NCBI GenBank assembly: GCA_024763295.1
Contig: JANTFU010000088.1
Location: forward strand, 1 to 8,440
Source of the DNA: Anaerolineales bacterium
GTDB taxonomy: Bacteria; Chloroflexota; Anaerolineae; Anaerolineales; Villigracilaceae
Direction of reading: 5' to 3'
Length of the DNA stretch: 8,440 bases
Below are positions 1 to 7,405 of the stretch, one piece after another. Below the pieces are notes generated by a model that was not told where the DNA came from, made no database searches, and worked only from the letters and a program-made list of their open reading frames with translations. The translations under genes were made by a program, and so were the position numbers. The number at the start of each line of letters is the position of its first letter. Position 1 is the first letter of the stretch.

Positions 1-3000
1 TCGAGGGCTGCGTCTGCAGCATCCAGCACGGCTTGTTCGGCATCTTGCCAGCCTATTTCCAGCAATTCGCCCAAGTTAAGGTTCAGGGGTTGCTGTAAAC
101 GCAATTCAATGGTGCCGATCATGCGGATGATGGCAATTTTCTTGAGTTGCTCTTCAATTTTGTCACGCAGGTCATCTTCAATCTCATAGGGATCGTCGAC
201 CAGACTGCGCAACTCGGTGTTGCTTAGCCTGAGCGGCAAATGAACGAGGTTGTTGAGTTCGGTGAGCGCATCTTGCGGACGCTGAACTTCTTCGTTCTCA
301 TCGCTCATCTGAATGAAGGTGTCGAGCAAGTCAAGGCGTTCTTCGAGTTGGTCTTCAAAATTTTCGCCGGTACGTTCTACCAAGCGGACAATCGCTTTGA
401 AGAGATGTGCTTGCTCTGTTTTAATGGCACTGCGCACCAGTGCAAGAATCGCTTTTGGCGGGTCATCTTGCTCATCGAGTTCGTCCAGCAAGAGTTCTAG
501 CGTAAAGGAGGGGAAGAGATTATCGTTACGGTCAGTAAAGGAGGGTTGCACGCCTTCTGCCCAAGCAAGCAAACGCCAAGGACCTTCCTCTTCGTCTGCA
601 AGAGCAACCTGAACACGGTTTTCCACTTCCATGCGCAGCATATCGTCGATATCTTCGCTGAGGTCTTCTTTGGTGAAAACGCGGTCACGCTGCGAGTAGA
701 TGCGCTCGCGTTGGGCGTTGAGGACATCATCATATTCAAGCAAATGTTCGCGGACGTCGAAGTTTGCGCCTTCAACGCGCTGCTGTGAGCTTTCGATGAT
801 ATTTGAGACAATGCGTGCTTCGAGAGGCAGGGTGTCGTCTACATTGAGGCGTTGCATCAGATTGTTGACTTGCTCGCCGCCAAAGAGGCGCATTAGGTCA
901 TCTTCGAGGGAGAGGAAGAAACGTGAGGAGCCGGGATCGCCCTGACGACCGGCACGACCGCGCAACTGGTTGTCGATGCGGCGAGCGTCGTGACGCTCTG
1001 AACCGATAACGTGCAAGCCGCCCACAGCGCGGACATGTTCCATTTCTTCAAAATATTGCAAGAAGAGTTGAATTTCTGCGTCATAAATGCCGTAGTCGAG
1101 TTCTTCGCCGTGTTCGAGCAGGTATTGGCGCTGCTCGTTCAGATTCATGTTGTAGTAATTCTCAACATTGTTTTTGTTGAGCACGCGGTTGACGGTGGCA
1201 AGAATTTCTTCGGCAATATCGCCGCCGAGCTTGATATCGACACCACGCCCTGCCATATTTGTCGCGATGGTCACCGCACCAAAGGCGCCCGCGCCGGCAA
1301 TAATTTGACTTTCTTCGGTATGTTTGCGGGCATTGAGCACGTTGTGCGGGATACCGCCTTTGATGAGCAGTTCAAGGCGCGGGAGGTCTTTTTGGCTTAA
1401 GTTGAGCAAGTAGAGCAACGCCTGTATGTTGTCCGGGTCGGCGGGATTGATCGACATGCCCAGCGGTTTGGCAAATTCACGCAAGCGGGTTGGGGTGAGG
1501 CTTTCAAGCGGCTCGAGTAAGGGTTGCAACTCATTGATGGCGCGTCCGTCTTCTTCGCGCCCATTAGCTTCCAGCCAGCGGTGGCGAATCAACAGCGTCT
1601 GGAGCAGACGACGCACGGGTTCAGCACGCAAGCGTCCTGACAAGCGATCCGATGATTCCACAGAAGTGGTACCAATCAATTGCGGACGTCCGATGATGTA
1701 GAAATGCGCCGCTTCCTTGACAATAGCTCTTAACTTGGCTTCAACAGTTCGGTAAATGGAATCAGGGTAGTCCTTCCGCTTCCAAAGTTCGGGTTCGTAG
1801 TCCTTGGGTGCGCCTTGGGGCACATAGTAGGTATATTCGTAGCCGGTTTCCGCTTCTTTGGCAGTGCGTGCTTCGATAGCGTATTCATCACTTTCTGCCT
1901 GATATTCAAGATTGGTGGGGATCGGCAAAACTTCGAGCGAATAGATTTTGTCAAATTCTTCGGCTTCGGTCAGGGCAGTACCGGTCATACCTGCCAGTTT
2001 GTCGTACATGCGGAAGTAATTCTGCAATGTAACCGTGGCGTAGGTGATATTTTCAGGCTCAATCTTGACGCCTTCTTTGGCTTCAACGGCTTGATGCAAG
2101 CCATCCGACCAACGCCGTCCCGCCATAAGGCGACCGGTATGCTCATCGACGATGACGACCTTGCCACCTTGTACCAAATAGTCCTTGTTGCGTTTGAAGA
2201 GATATTCGGCGCGCAAAGCCTGTTCGAGATAGCCCAGCAAACGAGCTTGTTCGGGCGTTACATCTTCAGGGCGTTCAGGGTCACTCAACGGTTCGCCGAG
2301 CAATTCTTCCACATGGGCTACCCCAATCTCGGTCAGAGCGATGCTGCGATCTCTTTCGTTAATCTCATAATCTTCGGGGCGCAACTGACGAGCAACTTGT
2401 GCCATGCGTGAGTAGTCGCCCATATCGCCCTGTGAGGGACCTGAAATAATGAGCGGGGTGCGCGCTTCATCAATAAGCACATTATCTACTTCGTCGATGA
2501 TGGCGAAATAATGTCCACGTTGCACACGGCGCTCAAGGCTCATCGCCATATTATCGCGCAAATAGTCGAAGCCGAACTCGGAGTTGGTGCCGTAGGTTAT
2601 GTCAGCGGCATACGCCAACTTGCGGTCGACCAGTTTGAGTTGGTGTTGGTCTTCTTGGGTCGATTCTTTTTTCGGGTCGTAAAGAAAGGCTTTTTTACCG
2701 TTTTCCGTACTCGAAGCAGATTGCAAAATCCCCACACTTAAGCCGAGAAAATCATAAATCGGACCCATCCAGCGCGGGTCACGACGGGCAAGATAATCGT
2801 TGACGGTAATCAGATGTACGCCGCGTCCGGTTAGGGCATTCAAATACACGGGCAGTGTGCCAACCAGCGTTTTCCCTTCACCGGTTTTCATCTCAGCCAC
2901 TTCACCGCGATGGATGGTGATGCCGCCGATGAGTTGGACATCATAATGGCGCATACCGAGTGTGCGCTTCGAGGCTTCGCGCACGGTGGCGAAGGCTTCA

Positions 3001-3242
3001 AAGAGAATTTCGTTCAGCGCAGCTTGCTCGGCTTTGAAATATGCGTCGCTGCCAAGTTCCAAACCCTCTACGGCAGCCTGAATTTGGGCGCGGAATTCGT
3101 CGGTTTTGGCGCGTAAAGCATCGTCGCTTAACTGTTCAAAAACCGGCTCAAGGGCATTGATCTCAGCCGCCATTTCCGCCAGTTCATTAATTCTTTTTTG
3201 GTTGGGGTTGCCCCCGAAAACGCTAACAAGTTTCTTTAACAT
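1..3242 (-). CDS. secA: Preprotein translocase ATPase SecA (C-terminus beyond left edge)
   Basis: SecA is the ATP-driven motor that pushes unfolded secretory preproteins through the SecYEG channel at the inner face of the cytoplasmic membrane. The frame is open from the ATG at 3242 to the left edge (1,080 codons, no stop). Visible motifs are Walker A TGEGKT (residues 120-125), DEVD (250-253) followed by NVLIDEARTPLIISG, MTGTA (419-423), NMAGRGVDIKLGG (from about 662) and the arginine-finger motif QLRGRAGRQGD (759-769). YDDVLNAQRERIYSQR follows, with I848 in IYSQR. The cross-linking domain lies at about 265-410. Compared with E. coli SecA there are extra segments in NBD1 (near 175-205), NBD2 (about 538-625) and the helical wing region (after about 850). 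The W..HL..MD.LR long-helix motif and the C-terminal tail have not been reached, so the full protein should be well above 1,100 residues. The start is supported by a Shine-Dalgarno sequence 5 nt upstream and by the typical SecA N-terminus MLKKLVSVFGG. Confidence 0.97.
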   Translation of the reverse strand, partial: MLKKLVSVFGGNPNQKRINELAEMAAEINALEPVFEQLSDDALRAKTDEFRAQIQAAVEGLELGSDAYFKAEQAALNEILFEAFATVREASKRTLGMRHYDVQLIGGITIHRGEVAEMKTGEGKTLVGTLPVYLNALTGRGVHLITVNDYLARRDPRWMGPIYDFLGLSVGILQSASSTENGKKAFLYDPKKESTQEDQHQLKLVDRKLAYAADITYGTNSEFGFDYLRDNMAMSLERRVQRGHYFAIIDEVDNVLIDEARTPLIISGPSQGDMGDYSRMAQVARQLRPEDYEINERDRSIALTEIGVAHVEELLGEPLSDPERPEDVTPEQARLLGYLEQALRAEYLFKRNKDYLVQGGKVVIVDEHTGRLMAGRRWSDGLHQAVEAKEGVKIEPENITYATVTLQNYFRMYDKLAGMTGTALTEAEEFDKIYSLEVLPIPTNLEYQAESDEYAIEARTAKEAETGYEYTYYVPQGAPKDYEPELWKRKDYPDSIYRTVEAKLRAIVKEAAHFYIIGRPQLIGTTSVESSDRLSGRLRAEPVRRLLQTLLIRHRWLEANGREEDGRAINELQPLLEPLESLTPTRLREFAKPLGMSINPADPDNIQALLYLLNLSQKDLPRLELLIKGGIPHNVLNARKHTEESQIIAGAGAFGAVTIATNMAGRGVDIKLGGDIAEEILATVNRVLNKNNVENYYNMNLNEQRQYLLEHGEELDYGIYDAEIQLFLQYFEEMEHVRAVGGLHVIGSERHDARRIDNQLRGRAGRQGDPGSSRFFLSLEDDLMRLFGGEQVNNLMQRLNVDDTLPLEARIVSNIIESSQQRVEGANFDVREHLLEYDDVLNAQRERIYSQRDRVFTKEDLSEDIDDMLRMEVENRVQVALADEEEGPWRLLAWAEGVQPSFTDRNDNLFPSFTLELLLDELDEQDDPPKAILALVRSAIKTEQAHLFKAIVRLVERTGENFEDQLEERLDLLDTFIQMSDENEEVQRPQDALTELNNLVHLPLRLSNTELRSLVDDPYEIEDDLRDKIEEQLKKIAIIRMIGTIELRLQQPLNLNLGELLEIGWQDAEQAVLDAADAAL

Positions 3243-3268
3243 AGTCGTCCTTTCGGGAGGCGATTATA
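3243..3268 (-). promoter_or_regulatory. secA -10 box and ribosome binding site
   Basis: On the minus strand a perfect TATAAT lies at 3268-3263, and AAAGGA at 3253-3248 sits 5 nt before the secA ATG. If the -10 box is used, transcription starts near 3256 and gives a leader of only about 14 nt. No good TTGACA box is seen at 16-18 nt spacing. The closest sequence, TTCAAC at 3295-3290, is 21 nt from the -10 box. The ribosome binding site is clear; the promoter is an inference from one box. Confidence 0.6.
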
Positions 3269-3368
3269 ACAGAGAGCGCAAGGGCGCGTGTTGAAATTTT
3301 ATTAACGCCCCCAGCATTATTTTCAATACCGCCCGTCCCGTATCAGTTGCAACGCTCTCAAGGAGCCT

Positions 3369-3384
3369 AGAAAGCGCGCTTTCT
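3369..3384. repeat. Perfect 16-bp palindrome upstream of secA
   Basis: AGAAAGCGCGCTTTCT is a perfect dyad with no spacer. It lies about 110-130 bp upstream of the predicted secA start site and about 80 bp beyond the end of the lipoprotein gene. Neither strand has a T-run after it, so it is not a standard intrinsic terminator. Its symmetry would suit a dimeric DNA-binding protein, but no regulator is identified. Confidence 0.5.
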
Positions 3385-3428
3385 GATTATGACGGCAAGT
3401 AAATCTCGTTTGAACCCACAAACCAATA

Positions 3429-3467
3429 GCTTTCTCAAAAAGGACACGCCTGAAAAAGCGTTTTTTA
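3429..3467. terminator. Possible terminator hairpin just after the lipoprotein gene
   Basis: GCTTTCTCA (3429-3437) and TGAAAAAGC (3451-3459) form a 9-bp stem with one wobble pair and a 13-nt loop. The hairpin begins 5 nt after the lipoprotein stop codon, which is where a terminator would be expected. The T-rich tail (GTTTTTTATTTT) is on the plus-strand side, so the textbook polarity is for plus-strand transcription. On the minus strand there is no T-run after the stem. It may be a weak or bidirectional terminator. Confidence 0.35.
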
Positions 3468-3815
3468 TTTTAAAAATGTGTTTTCATCTCCCCCATTCAG
3501 GTCTGTAGCCATTTCTCCGGCAGCGGATGACCATATAATTTCGCCTTCGTATTCTCCGCCGCACACAACACCTTCAGCATAACGGGTTCGCTTATCTACC
3601 CATTGAAACGCACCTTTGAAAGCATAGCCTTTTTTGTAAAAAGAATCAGGACATTCACTTGCATAGTCGACTTCACCAAGTATGCTGATCTCAGTATATC
3701 CTTGGGTTTCGAGGAATTTGATTGCCTGCGTCTTTGCCAGCGGACCTTCTGGGGCACAAGCAGAGATTACTAAAATAATGCAGAGGAAGAGAGTTGTGGT
3801 GAGTAATCTTTTCAT
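3465..3815 (-). CDS. Small predicted lipoprotein, unknown function
   Basis: This 116-aa protein is not recognised beyond its export signal. It has a basic start (MKRLL), a hydrophobic stretch (about 4-17) and the lipobox ISAC with the acceptor cysteine at residue 20, so it should be lipidated and anchored outside the cytoplasmic membrane. The mature part is about 97 residues and contains two further cysteines (C55, C85) that could form a disulphide. It is rich in aromatic and glycine residues (KKGYAFKGAFQW, GGEYEGEIIW), consistent with a small beta-rich fold. Upstream of the ATG there is only a weak GGAT-like ribosome binding site. It is transcribed in the same direction as secA but is separated from it by 222 bp, including a -10 box, so it probably forms its own unit. 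Export is well supported; function is unknown. Confidence 0.75.
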   Translation of the reverse strand: MKRLLTTTLFLCIILVISACAPEGPLAKTQAIKFLETQGYTEISILGEVDYASECPDSFYKKGYAFKGAFQWVDKRTRYAEGVVCGGEYEGEIIWSSAAGEMATDLNGGDENTFLK

Positions 3816-3878
3816 TAGCTTATCCGATATTTCGTGCTGATCTCTTTTATAAAAATTAGGGTCATAAATTAGGTGAGT

Positions 3879-4009
3879 TCTCCGCCCCTGTGCTATGTAT
3901 ACACGTCCCGCATACAGGAAAAAATGCCTGCGTCGAGGGATTCTGGCCGACAGGAGAGAAGGTCTGCAGGCATTTTTGTCGTGTACAAGTTCAGCGCACA
4001 GGGGCAGAG
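3879..4009. repeat. Nested intergenic inverted repeat
   Basis: This non-coding stretch folds as concentric arms. The outer arm GCCCCTGTGC (3884-3893) matches GCACAGGGGC (3996-4005) exactly and extends outward through TTCTC/GAGA-type pairs to about 3879 and 4009 with one mismatch. A middle arm TACACG (3900-3905) pairs with CGTGTA (3980-3985). The inner arm AAAAATGCCTGC (3920-3931) pairs perfectly with GCAGGCATTTTT (3966-3977) around a 34-nt loop. The inner A-stem-T arrangement resembles a bidirectional terminator; read on the minus strand the stem ends in T6. It lies between the terminator of the ParB-TPR gene and the lipoprotein gene. It may be a second terminator, a structured RNA or a remnant of a small palindromic element. 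Confidence 0.65.
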
Positions 4010-4016
4010 AGTGCTC

Positions 4017-4067
4017 AAAAAAGAGTGGCTACTCTGCCAAATGCAAGTACTTTTTGGCAGAGTAGCC
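4017..4067 (-). terminator. Rho-independent terminator of the TPR/ParB operon
   Basis: A perfect 15-bp stem, GGCTACTCTGCCAAA (4027-4041) against TTTGGCAGAGTAGCC (4053-4067), encloses an 11-nt loop. On the minus strand the stem begins 7 nt after the ParB-TPR stop codon and is followed, after ACTC, by TTTTTT (4022-4017). Position, stem strength and U-tract all fit an intrinsic terminator that ends the three-gene unit. Confidence 0.88.
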
Positions 4068-4074
4068 TGTGATT

Positions 4075-5841
4075 TTATACAACAGGAGTTTTGCTTTGTA
4101 CAAACTCAATAAAGAGTTCTTCCTGTCGAATAAAATCAAAATCGGGGTCGGTCTCGATCTTTTCCAGACTGACATCGTCGTCTGCCAGAGCGATGTCTAA
4201 TAATTCAACCGCTTTTCCGACGTTGCCACAGATCGCTTCGAAGCAGGCTCGATTGTAGGGGGACTCCTTCGGCATTTTGGGTGCCGCAATCGCTAAATGG
4301 ATGCTTGCTTCATCTTCCATGCCCATGCGGCGATAACTGCCGGCCAGCGCGCAATGGAGGAAGATATTTGCCGGATCCAATTCGATAGCTTGCTGAAATA
4401 CTTCAGACGCTTCACGATACTGCTCATTGATGATGTAAAGCTGCCCCAGCCTTTCCAGAATACCTGCATTTTTGGGGTCTGCAAGTAGGGCTTCTTGATA
4501 AGTCGCGATTTCGTTTTCGATATCGCCTTCTACAAGGCGGGACTCGGCAAGCGCTGTGAGATCGTTTTCTTTTGCTTCGCTCTCGTTCAAGGAAGGGAAT
4601 TCATCTGGCGCTTCCTGAGCAGGAAGCGCTTCAACCTCGTCGACAACATTATCGGGGAGTGGTTCTTGGGCGTTCTCTGCTTCGTTTACGAGCGCAGGGG
4701 TAGCGTCTACGGAAATTGCTTGCAAGGCTTCCGCTTCAACAGGGGATTCCGTCTCTACGACGGGAGCAGGAACTTCAACCTGTTCACCTTCTTCTTCCGG
4801 CACATCAAAGCTATGCGTGACTTCAAGCCTCAAGAGACGCACCAGAGCTTCTGTTTTACGCACCGAAAGGTTATATTGCAAAACTTGATCAAGTGCGTTC
4901 AGTTGCTTTTCGGGATCATCTAGTTGCAAGATCGCCTGTGCATGCCCGTCTTCGATGCGCCCCGCATCCAATGCGCGTTTGATGCGTTCGGGGAGTTGGA
5001 GTTGTTGCACCATTTTGCTGATGGCGACACTGCTTTTTCCCATGCGGCGCGCAATTTCTTCAAAACTAAACCCAAATTCATTCCGCAATTGAGCGTAGGC
5101 ATCCGCCTGCTCGAGCGATGAAAGATTGCGGCGTTGCAGGTTTTCTGTCAGGGCGAGTTCAAGGCGTTCTTTTTCATCCACCTTGCGGACAATGGCGGGG
5201 ATGGTTTCCAGCCCAAGCTGTCTTGCTGCTTCCAGCCTGCGGTGCCCTGAGACGAGAATGTAGTGCTCATCATCACCGTTCGGCGAGACAAGAATGGGCT
5301 GTAAAATCCCATGCTCACGCACAGATTCAACCAACGTTTCGACACCGATTCTCATGCGTGGTTGGTGGGGGTTAATGTAGATGTTCTCGAGCTTGATTCG
5401 CGCAAAAGGCATTGGGGCGGATGATTTGTCCATAGCGGTATCAAGTGCCTCATCCACGTGCGCTCCGCTTTTCTCCGCCGCGGATTCTTTTTTCGCAACG
5501 CTCTCGACCTTGGGTTGGGTCGGCGCTCGAAAGGCATCCGCTTTGTCTTGGGCATCCTGTGCCGCAACTTGCCGTCCAATACTTGCGTATAGCTGGCTAA
5601 GGCGTGTCCAGATTTCAGCTTTTTCGGCATCGTCCAGATTCAGGTCGAAACATTCGATATAGGTCTTTTCCGCTTCAACGCTATCACCATTTCTGGTGTA
5701 TGCCCGCGCCAGATTGAGCCGCGCGGGCAGAAATTGAGCGTTATCTTTGATGGCGCTTTGATAGGCGTGAATCGCCTGCGGAAGTGCCCCACTGCTGAGG
5801 TGCAGCAGACCGAGTTCATTCCAAATGGCATAGTCTGTCAT
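4075..5841 (-). CDS. TPR-ParB-TPR hybrid DNA-binding protein
   Basis: This 588-aa protein has three parts. Residues 1-105 are a TPR block starting MTDYAIWNELG. Residues about 142-340 are a ParB/Spo0J core. An acidic, proline- and glutamate-rich linker (about 341-425) leads to C-terminal TPRs (about 427-580) ending in DPDFDFIRQEELF. ParB landmarks are NPHQPR (157-162), GILQPILV, SGHRR (198-202, aligned with the CTP-binding GERR box), TENLQRRNLSSLEQA (232-246), the helix-turn-helix SFEEIARRMGKSSVAISK (259-276), GHAQAIL (299-305) and LSVRKTEALVR (325-335). Chromosomal ParBs bind parS, load as CTP-dependent clamps and dimerise by a C-terminal domain; that domain is replaced here by TPRs. No ParA is adjacent. 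The frame is open from an ATG at 6075, but the start at 5841 is chosen because it matches the start of the upstream paralogue, follows that gene's stop by 10 nt and has a weak AAGAG box. DNA binding is likely; CTP binding and the biological role are inference. Confidence 0.9.
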   Translation of the reverse strand: MTDYAIWNELGLLHLSSGALPQAIHAYQSAIKDNAQFLPARLNLARAYTRNGDSVEAEKTYIECFDLNLDDAEKAEIWTRLSQLYASIGRQVAAQDAQDKADAFRAPTQPKVESVAKKESAAEKSGAHVDEALDTAMDKSSAPMPFARIKLENIYINPHQPRMRIGVETLVESVREHGILQPILVSPNGDDEHYILVSGHRRLEAARQLGLETIPAIVRKVDEKERLELALTENLQRRNLSSLEQADAYAQLRNEFGFSFEEIARRMGKSSVAISKMVQQLQLPERIKRALDAGRIEDGHAQAILQLDDPEKQLNALDQVLQYNLSVRKTEALVRLLRLEVTHSFDVPEEEGEQVEVPAPVVETESPVEAEALQAISVDATPALVNEAENAQEPLPDNVVDEVEALPAQEAPDEFPSLNESEAKENDLTALAESRLVEGDIENEIATYQEALLADPKNAGILERLGQLYIINEQYREASEVFQQAIELDPANIFLHCALAGSYRRMGMEDEASIHLAIAAPKMPKESPYNRACFEAICGNVGKAVELLDIALADDDVSLEKIETDPDFDFIRQEELFIEFVQSKTPVV

Positions 5842-5851
5842 AATAGCTCTT

Positions 5852-7405
5852 TTAGGCGTAGGAGGGTTGGGCTTTGAGCAGGTCGGCACAGTGGCGGGAT
5901 TCCAAAATGCCTGCATCTGCATTGATCTCGTCGGCGTTGCGATAGGCTTCGCTGGCTTTTTCGTAGTTGCGCAAGGCGCGGTAGGCATTGCCGAGATGGT
6001 TCCATGAGATGGCTTTGGCAGCCGGCTCTTCGAGCAAATCAATGCTTTTCTGGTAAAGCTCAATCGCTTCTTCAAATTCGCCGCGTTGCATGTGGAGCAG
6101 TGCTAAATTATGCGCGATGACGCCTTGGTTTTCGTCAAGTTCAAGCGCTTTTTGATATGCGATTAGCGCGCCATCGTAGACATCGGAGCTAAAGAAGACA
6201 TTGCCCATTTCGCCCCAAACGGTTGCGTTTTGCATGAAATCAAGCATGACTTGCTGCTCTGGCGCTTCTTTTTCTTCTTCAGCAGGGTCTGCGTCAAGGT
6301 TGCTGTTTTCGACAGCTTCGTCTTCGATTTCCTCATCGAACTCGTCAATATCTTCCTCTTCAAGCTCGAATTCGACTTCTTCTTCGTCTTCTTCTTCGCC
6401 TTCTTCGTCTTCGTACTCATCATCGGCATCGTAATCTTCTTCGCTGTCTTCGGTATCGAGATCTTCAGCGTTGTCCATTTCTGCTTCGCTCGCCAGTGTG
6501 TGAGCAGGCTCTTCGCTTACGGGTGCATCAGCCAGCAGTGTATCGTTCTCAGGCTCGTCTGCCTCGATTTCTGCTTCGATTTCCGAGGCAGCCTCTTCAA
6601 CGGCATCGGTGAGTGCTGCCGCTGTTTCTGTCTCTGTAAGCTCTTCGATCTCTTCATCGAATTCCGCTTTGCTTTCTGCGACCGGCTCTTCAACTGTTTC
6701 GGTGACGACATCCATTTCTTCGATTGGGGTATCGTCGTCTTCATCGAGCCATTTGGGTTGCGGCGCGGACATTTCGTCTTTCTGCTCATTTTCTTCAACG
6801 ATGAGTTGTTCTGAAGGCTGATCACCATTCACTTCGCGCTCAATCTCTTGTGAGAGTTTGTTCATCAGCGCTTCGATGCCGGGATCAAGATCAACGTCAT
6901 CATCATCTTCTTTTTCTTCCAGTTTCGGGAGCAGATGCTCAGTCTCTTCATTGGAGATCGAAGGCAGAGGGCGTTCTTGAACGTTTACGGCTGCTTCAAT
7001 CTGCGAAGCGATTTCTTCGGTTTGCCGAACTTCACTTGGAAGTTTTTCCAGTGCCGCCACGAGTGAATTTTGATATTCTCCCTTTTCCGGGGCGAGTTCG
7101 GTTGCACGCTCAAACGCGAGGAGGGTGTTTTTGATGTCCCCAAGCGTTTCGTAAGCGCTTCCCAGCCGATGCCAGGCTTCAGCTTTATCTGCGAAGTTTT
7201 CAAAAAGCTCAATGCTGCGTTGGTAGTGCTCGATCGCTTTTTGGGGTTGCCCCATGCGAATATAGGCAAGGGCAATATTGTTGTGTGTCCAACCCGCTTT
7301 CGGGTTGATTTCAAGGGCTTTGGTGTAGGCATTTACCGCCTGCTCCAGTTCACCTGAGAGGGTGTAAACATTTCCCAGTTCGTTCCAAACTTGATGGTCG
7401 CTCAT
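5852..7405 (-). CDS. TPR protein with a long acidic linker
   Basis: This complete 517-aa protein has no signal peptide or membrane segment, so it is probably cytoplasmic. Three TPRs (about 4-110) begin MSDHQVWNELGNVY and include SIELF and a DKAEAWHRLGSAY helix pair. A linker (about 160-385) is extremely acidic: 34 of the 45 residues from 319 to 363 are Asp or Glu. A second three-TPR block (about 395-500, ATVWGEMGNVF ... SIDLLEEPAAKAISWNHLGNAY) repeats the order and spacing of the first, which suggests internal duplication. TPRs are helical protein-binding scaffolds; no catalytic motif is seen. The start is firm, with AGGAGAG 5 nt upstream of the ATG and the paralogue downstream beginning the same way. 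It lies 119 bp after the previous TPR gene and 10 bp before the ParB hybrid, so the three are probably co-transcribed. The partner and role are unknown. Confidence 0.93.
   Translation of the reverse strand: MSDHQVWNELGNVYTLSGELEQAVNAYTKALEINPKAGWTHNNIALAYIRMGQPQKAIEHYQRSIELFENFADKAEAWHRLGSAYETLGDIKNTLLAFERATELAPEKGEYQNSLVAALEKLPSEVRQTEEIASQIEAAVNVQERPLPSISNEETEHLLPKLEEKEDDDDVDLDPGIEALMNKLSQEIEREVNGDQPSEQLIVEENEQKDEMSAPQPKWLDEDDDTPIEEMDVVTETVEEPVAESKAEFDEEIEELTETETAAALTDAVEEAASEIEAEIEADEPENDTLLADAPVSEEPAHTLASEAEMDNAEDLDTEDSEEDYDADDEYEDEEGEEEDEEEVEFELEEEDIDEFDEEIEDEAVENSNLDADPAEEEKEAPEQQVMLDFMQNATVWGEMGNVFFSSDVYDGALIAYQKALELDENQGVIAHNLALLHMQRGEFEEAIELYQKSIDLLEEPAAKAISWNHLGNAYRALRNYEKASEAYRNADEINADAGILESRHCADLLKAQPSYA
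6317..6451 (-). repeat. Low-complexity Glu/Asp codon tract in the TPR gene
   Basis: The acidic core of the linker (residues 319-363) is encoded almost entirely by GAA, GAG and GAT codons. On the plus strand it reads as runs of CTT/CTTCGT-like triplets, densest at about 6375-6415. Such tracts can expand or shrink in whole codons by slippage without breaking the frame. The sequence is intact here. The long plus-strand open frames across it (poly-Phe and poly-Ser) are only its mirror image. Confidence 0.8.

Noticed and set aside
3385..3430. A possible tRNA, suggested by a T-arm-like GTTTGAACCCAC sequence.
   Set aside because: No matching acceptor, D-arm or anticodon stem could be built on either strand.
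3873..4112. A 79-aa plus-strand frame in the intergenic gap.
   Set aside because: It runs through both inverted repeats and the terminator and into the end of the ParB hybrid gene, with no recognisable protein features.
5455..5460. CACGTG as a core of a parS partition site.
   Set aside because: The flanking bases do not match the parS dyad, and it lies inside the coding region. No full parS-like 16-mer was seen by eye anywhere in the window.
5842..6075. A 78-residue N-terminal extension of the ParB hybrid starting at an ATG at 6075.
   Set aside because: It overlaps the end of the upstream TPR gene in another frame, its sequence is not TPR-like (many Pro, Lys, Ser, Thr), and the start at 5841 matches the paralogue's N-terminus exactly in register.
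6230..6814. A 194-aa plus-strand open frame rich in Phe and hydrophobic residues, resembling a membrane protein.
   Set aside because: It is the reverse complement of the Glu/Asp codon tract of the acidic TPR gene; poly-acidic codons read backwards give Phe and Ser.
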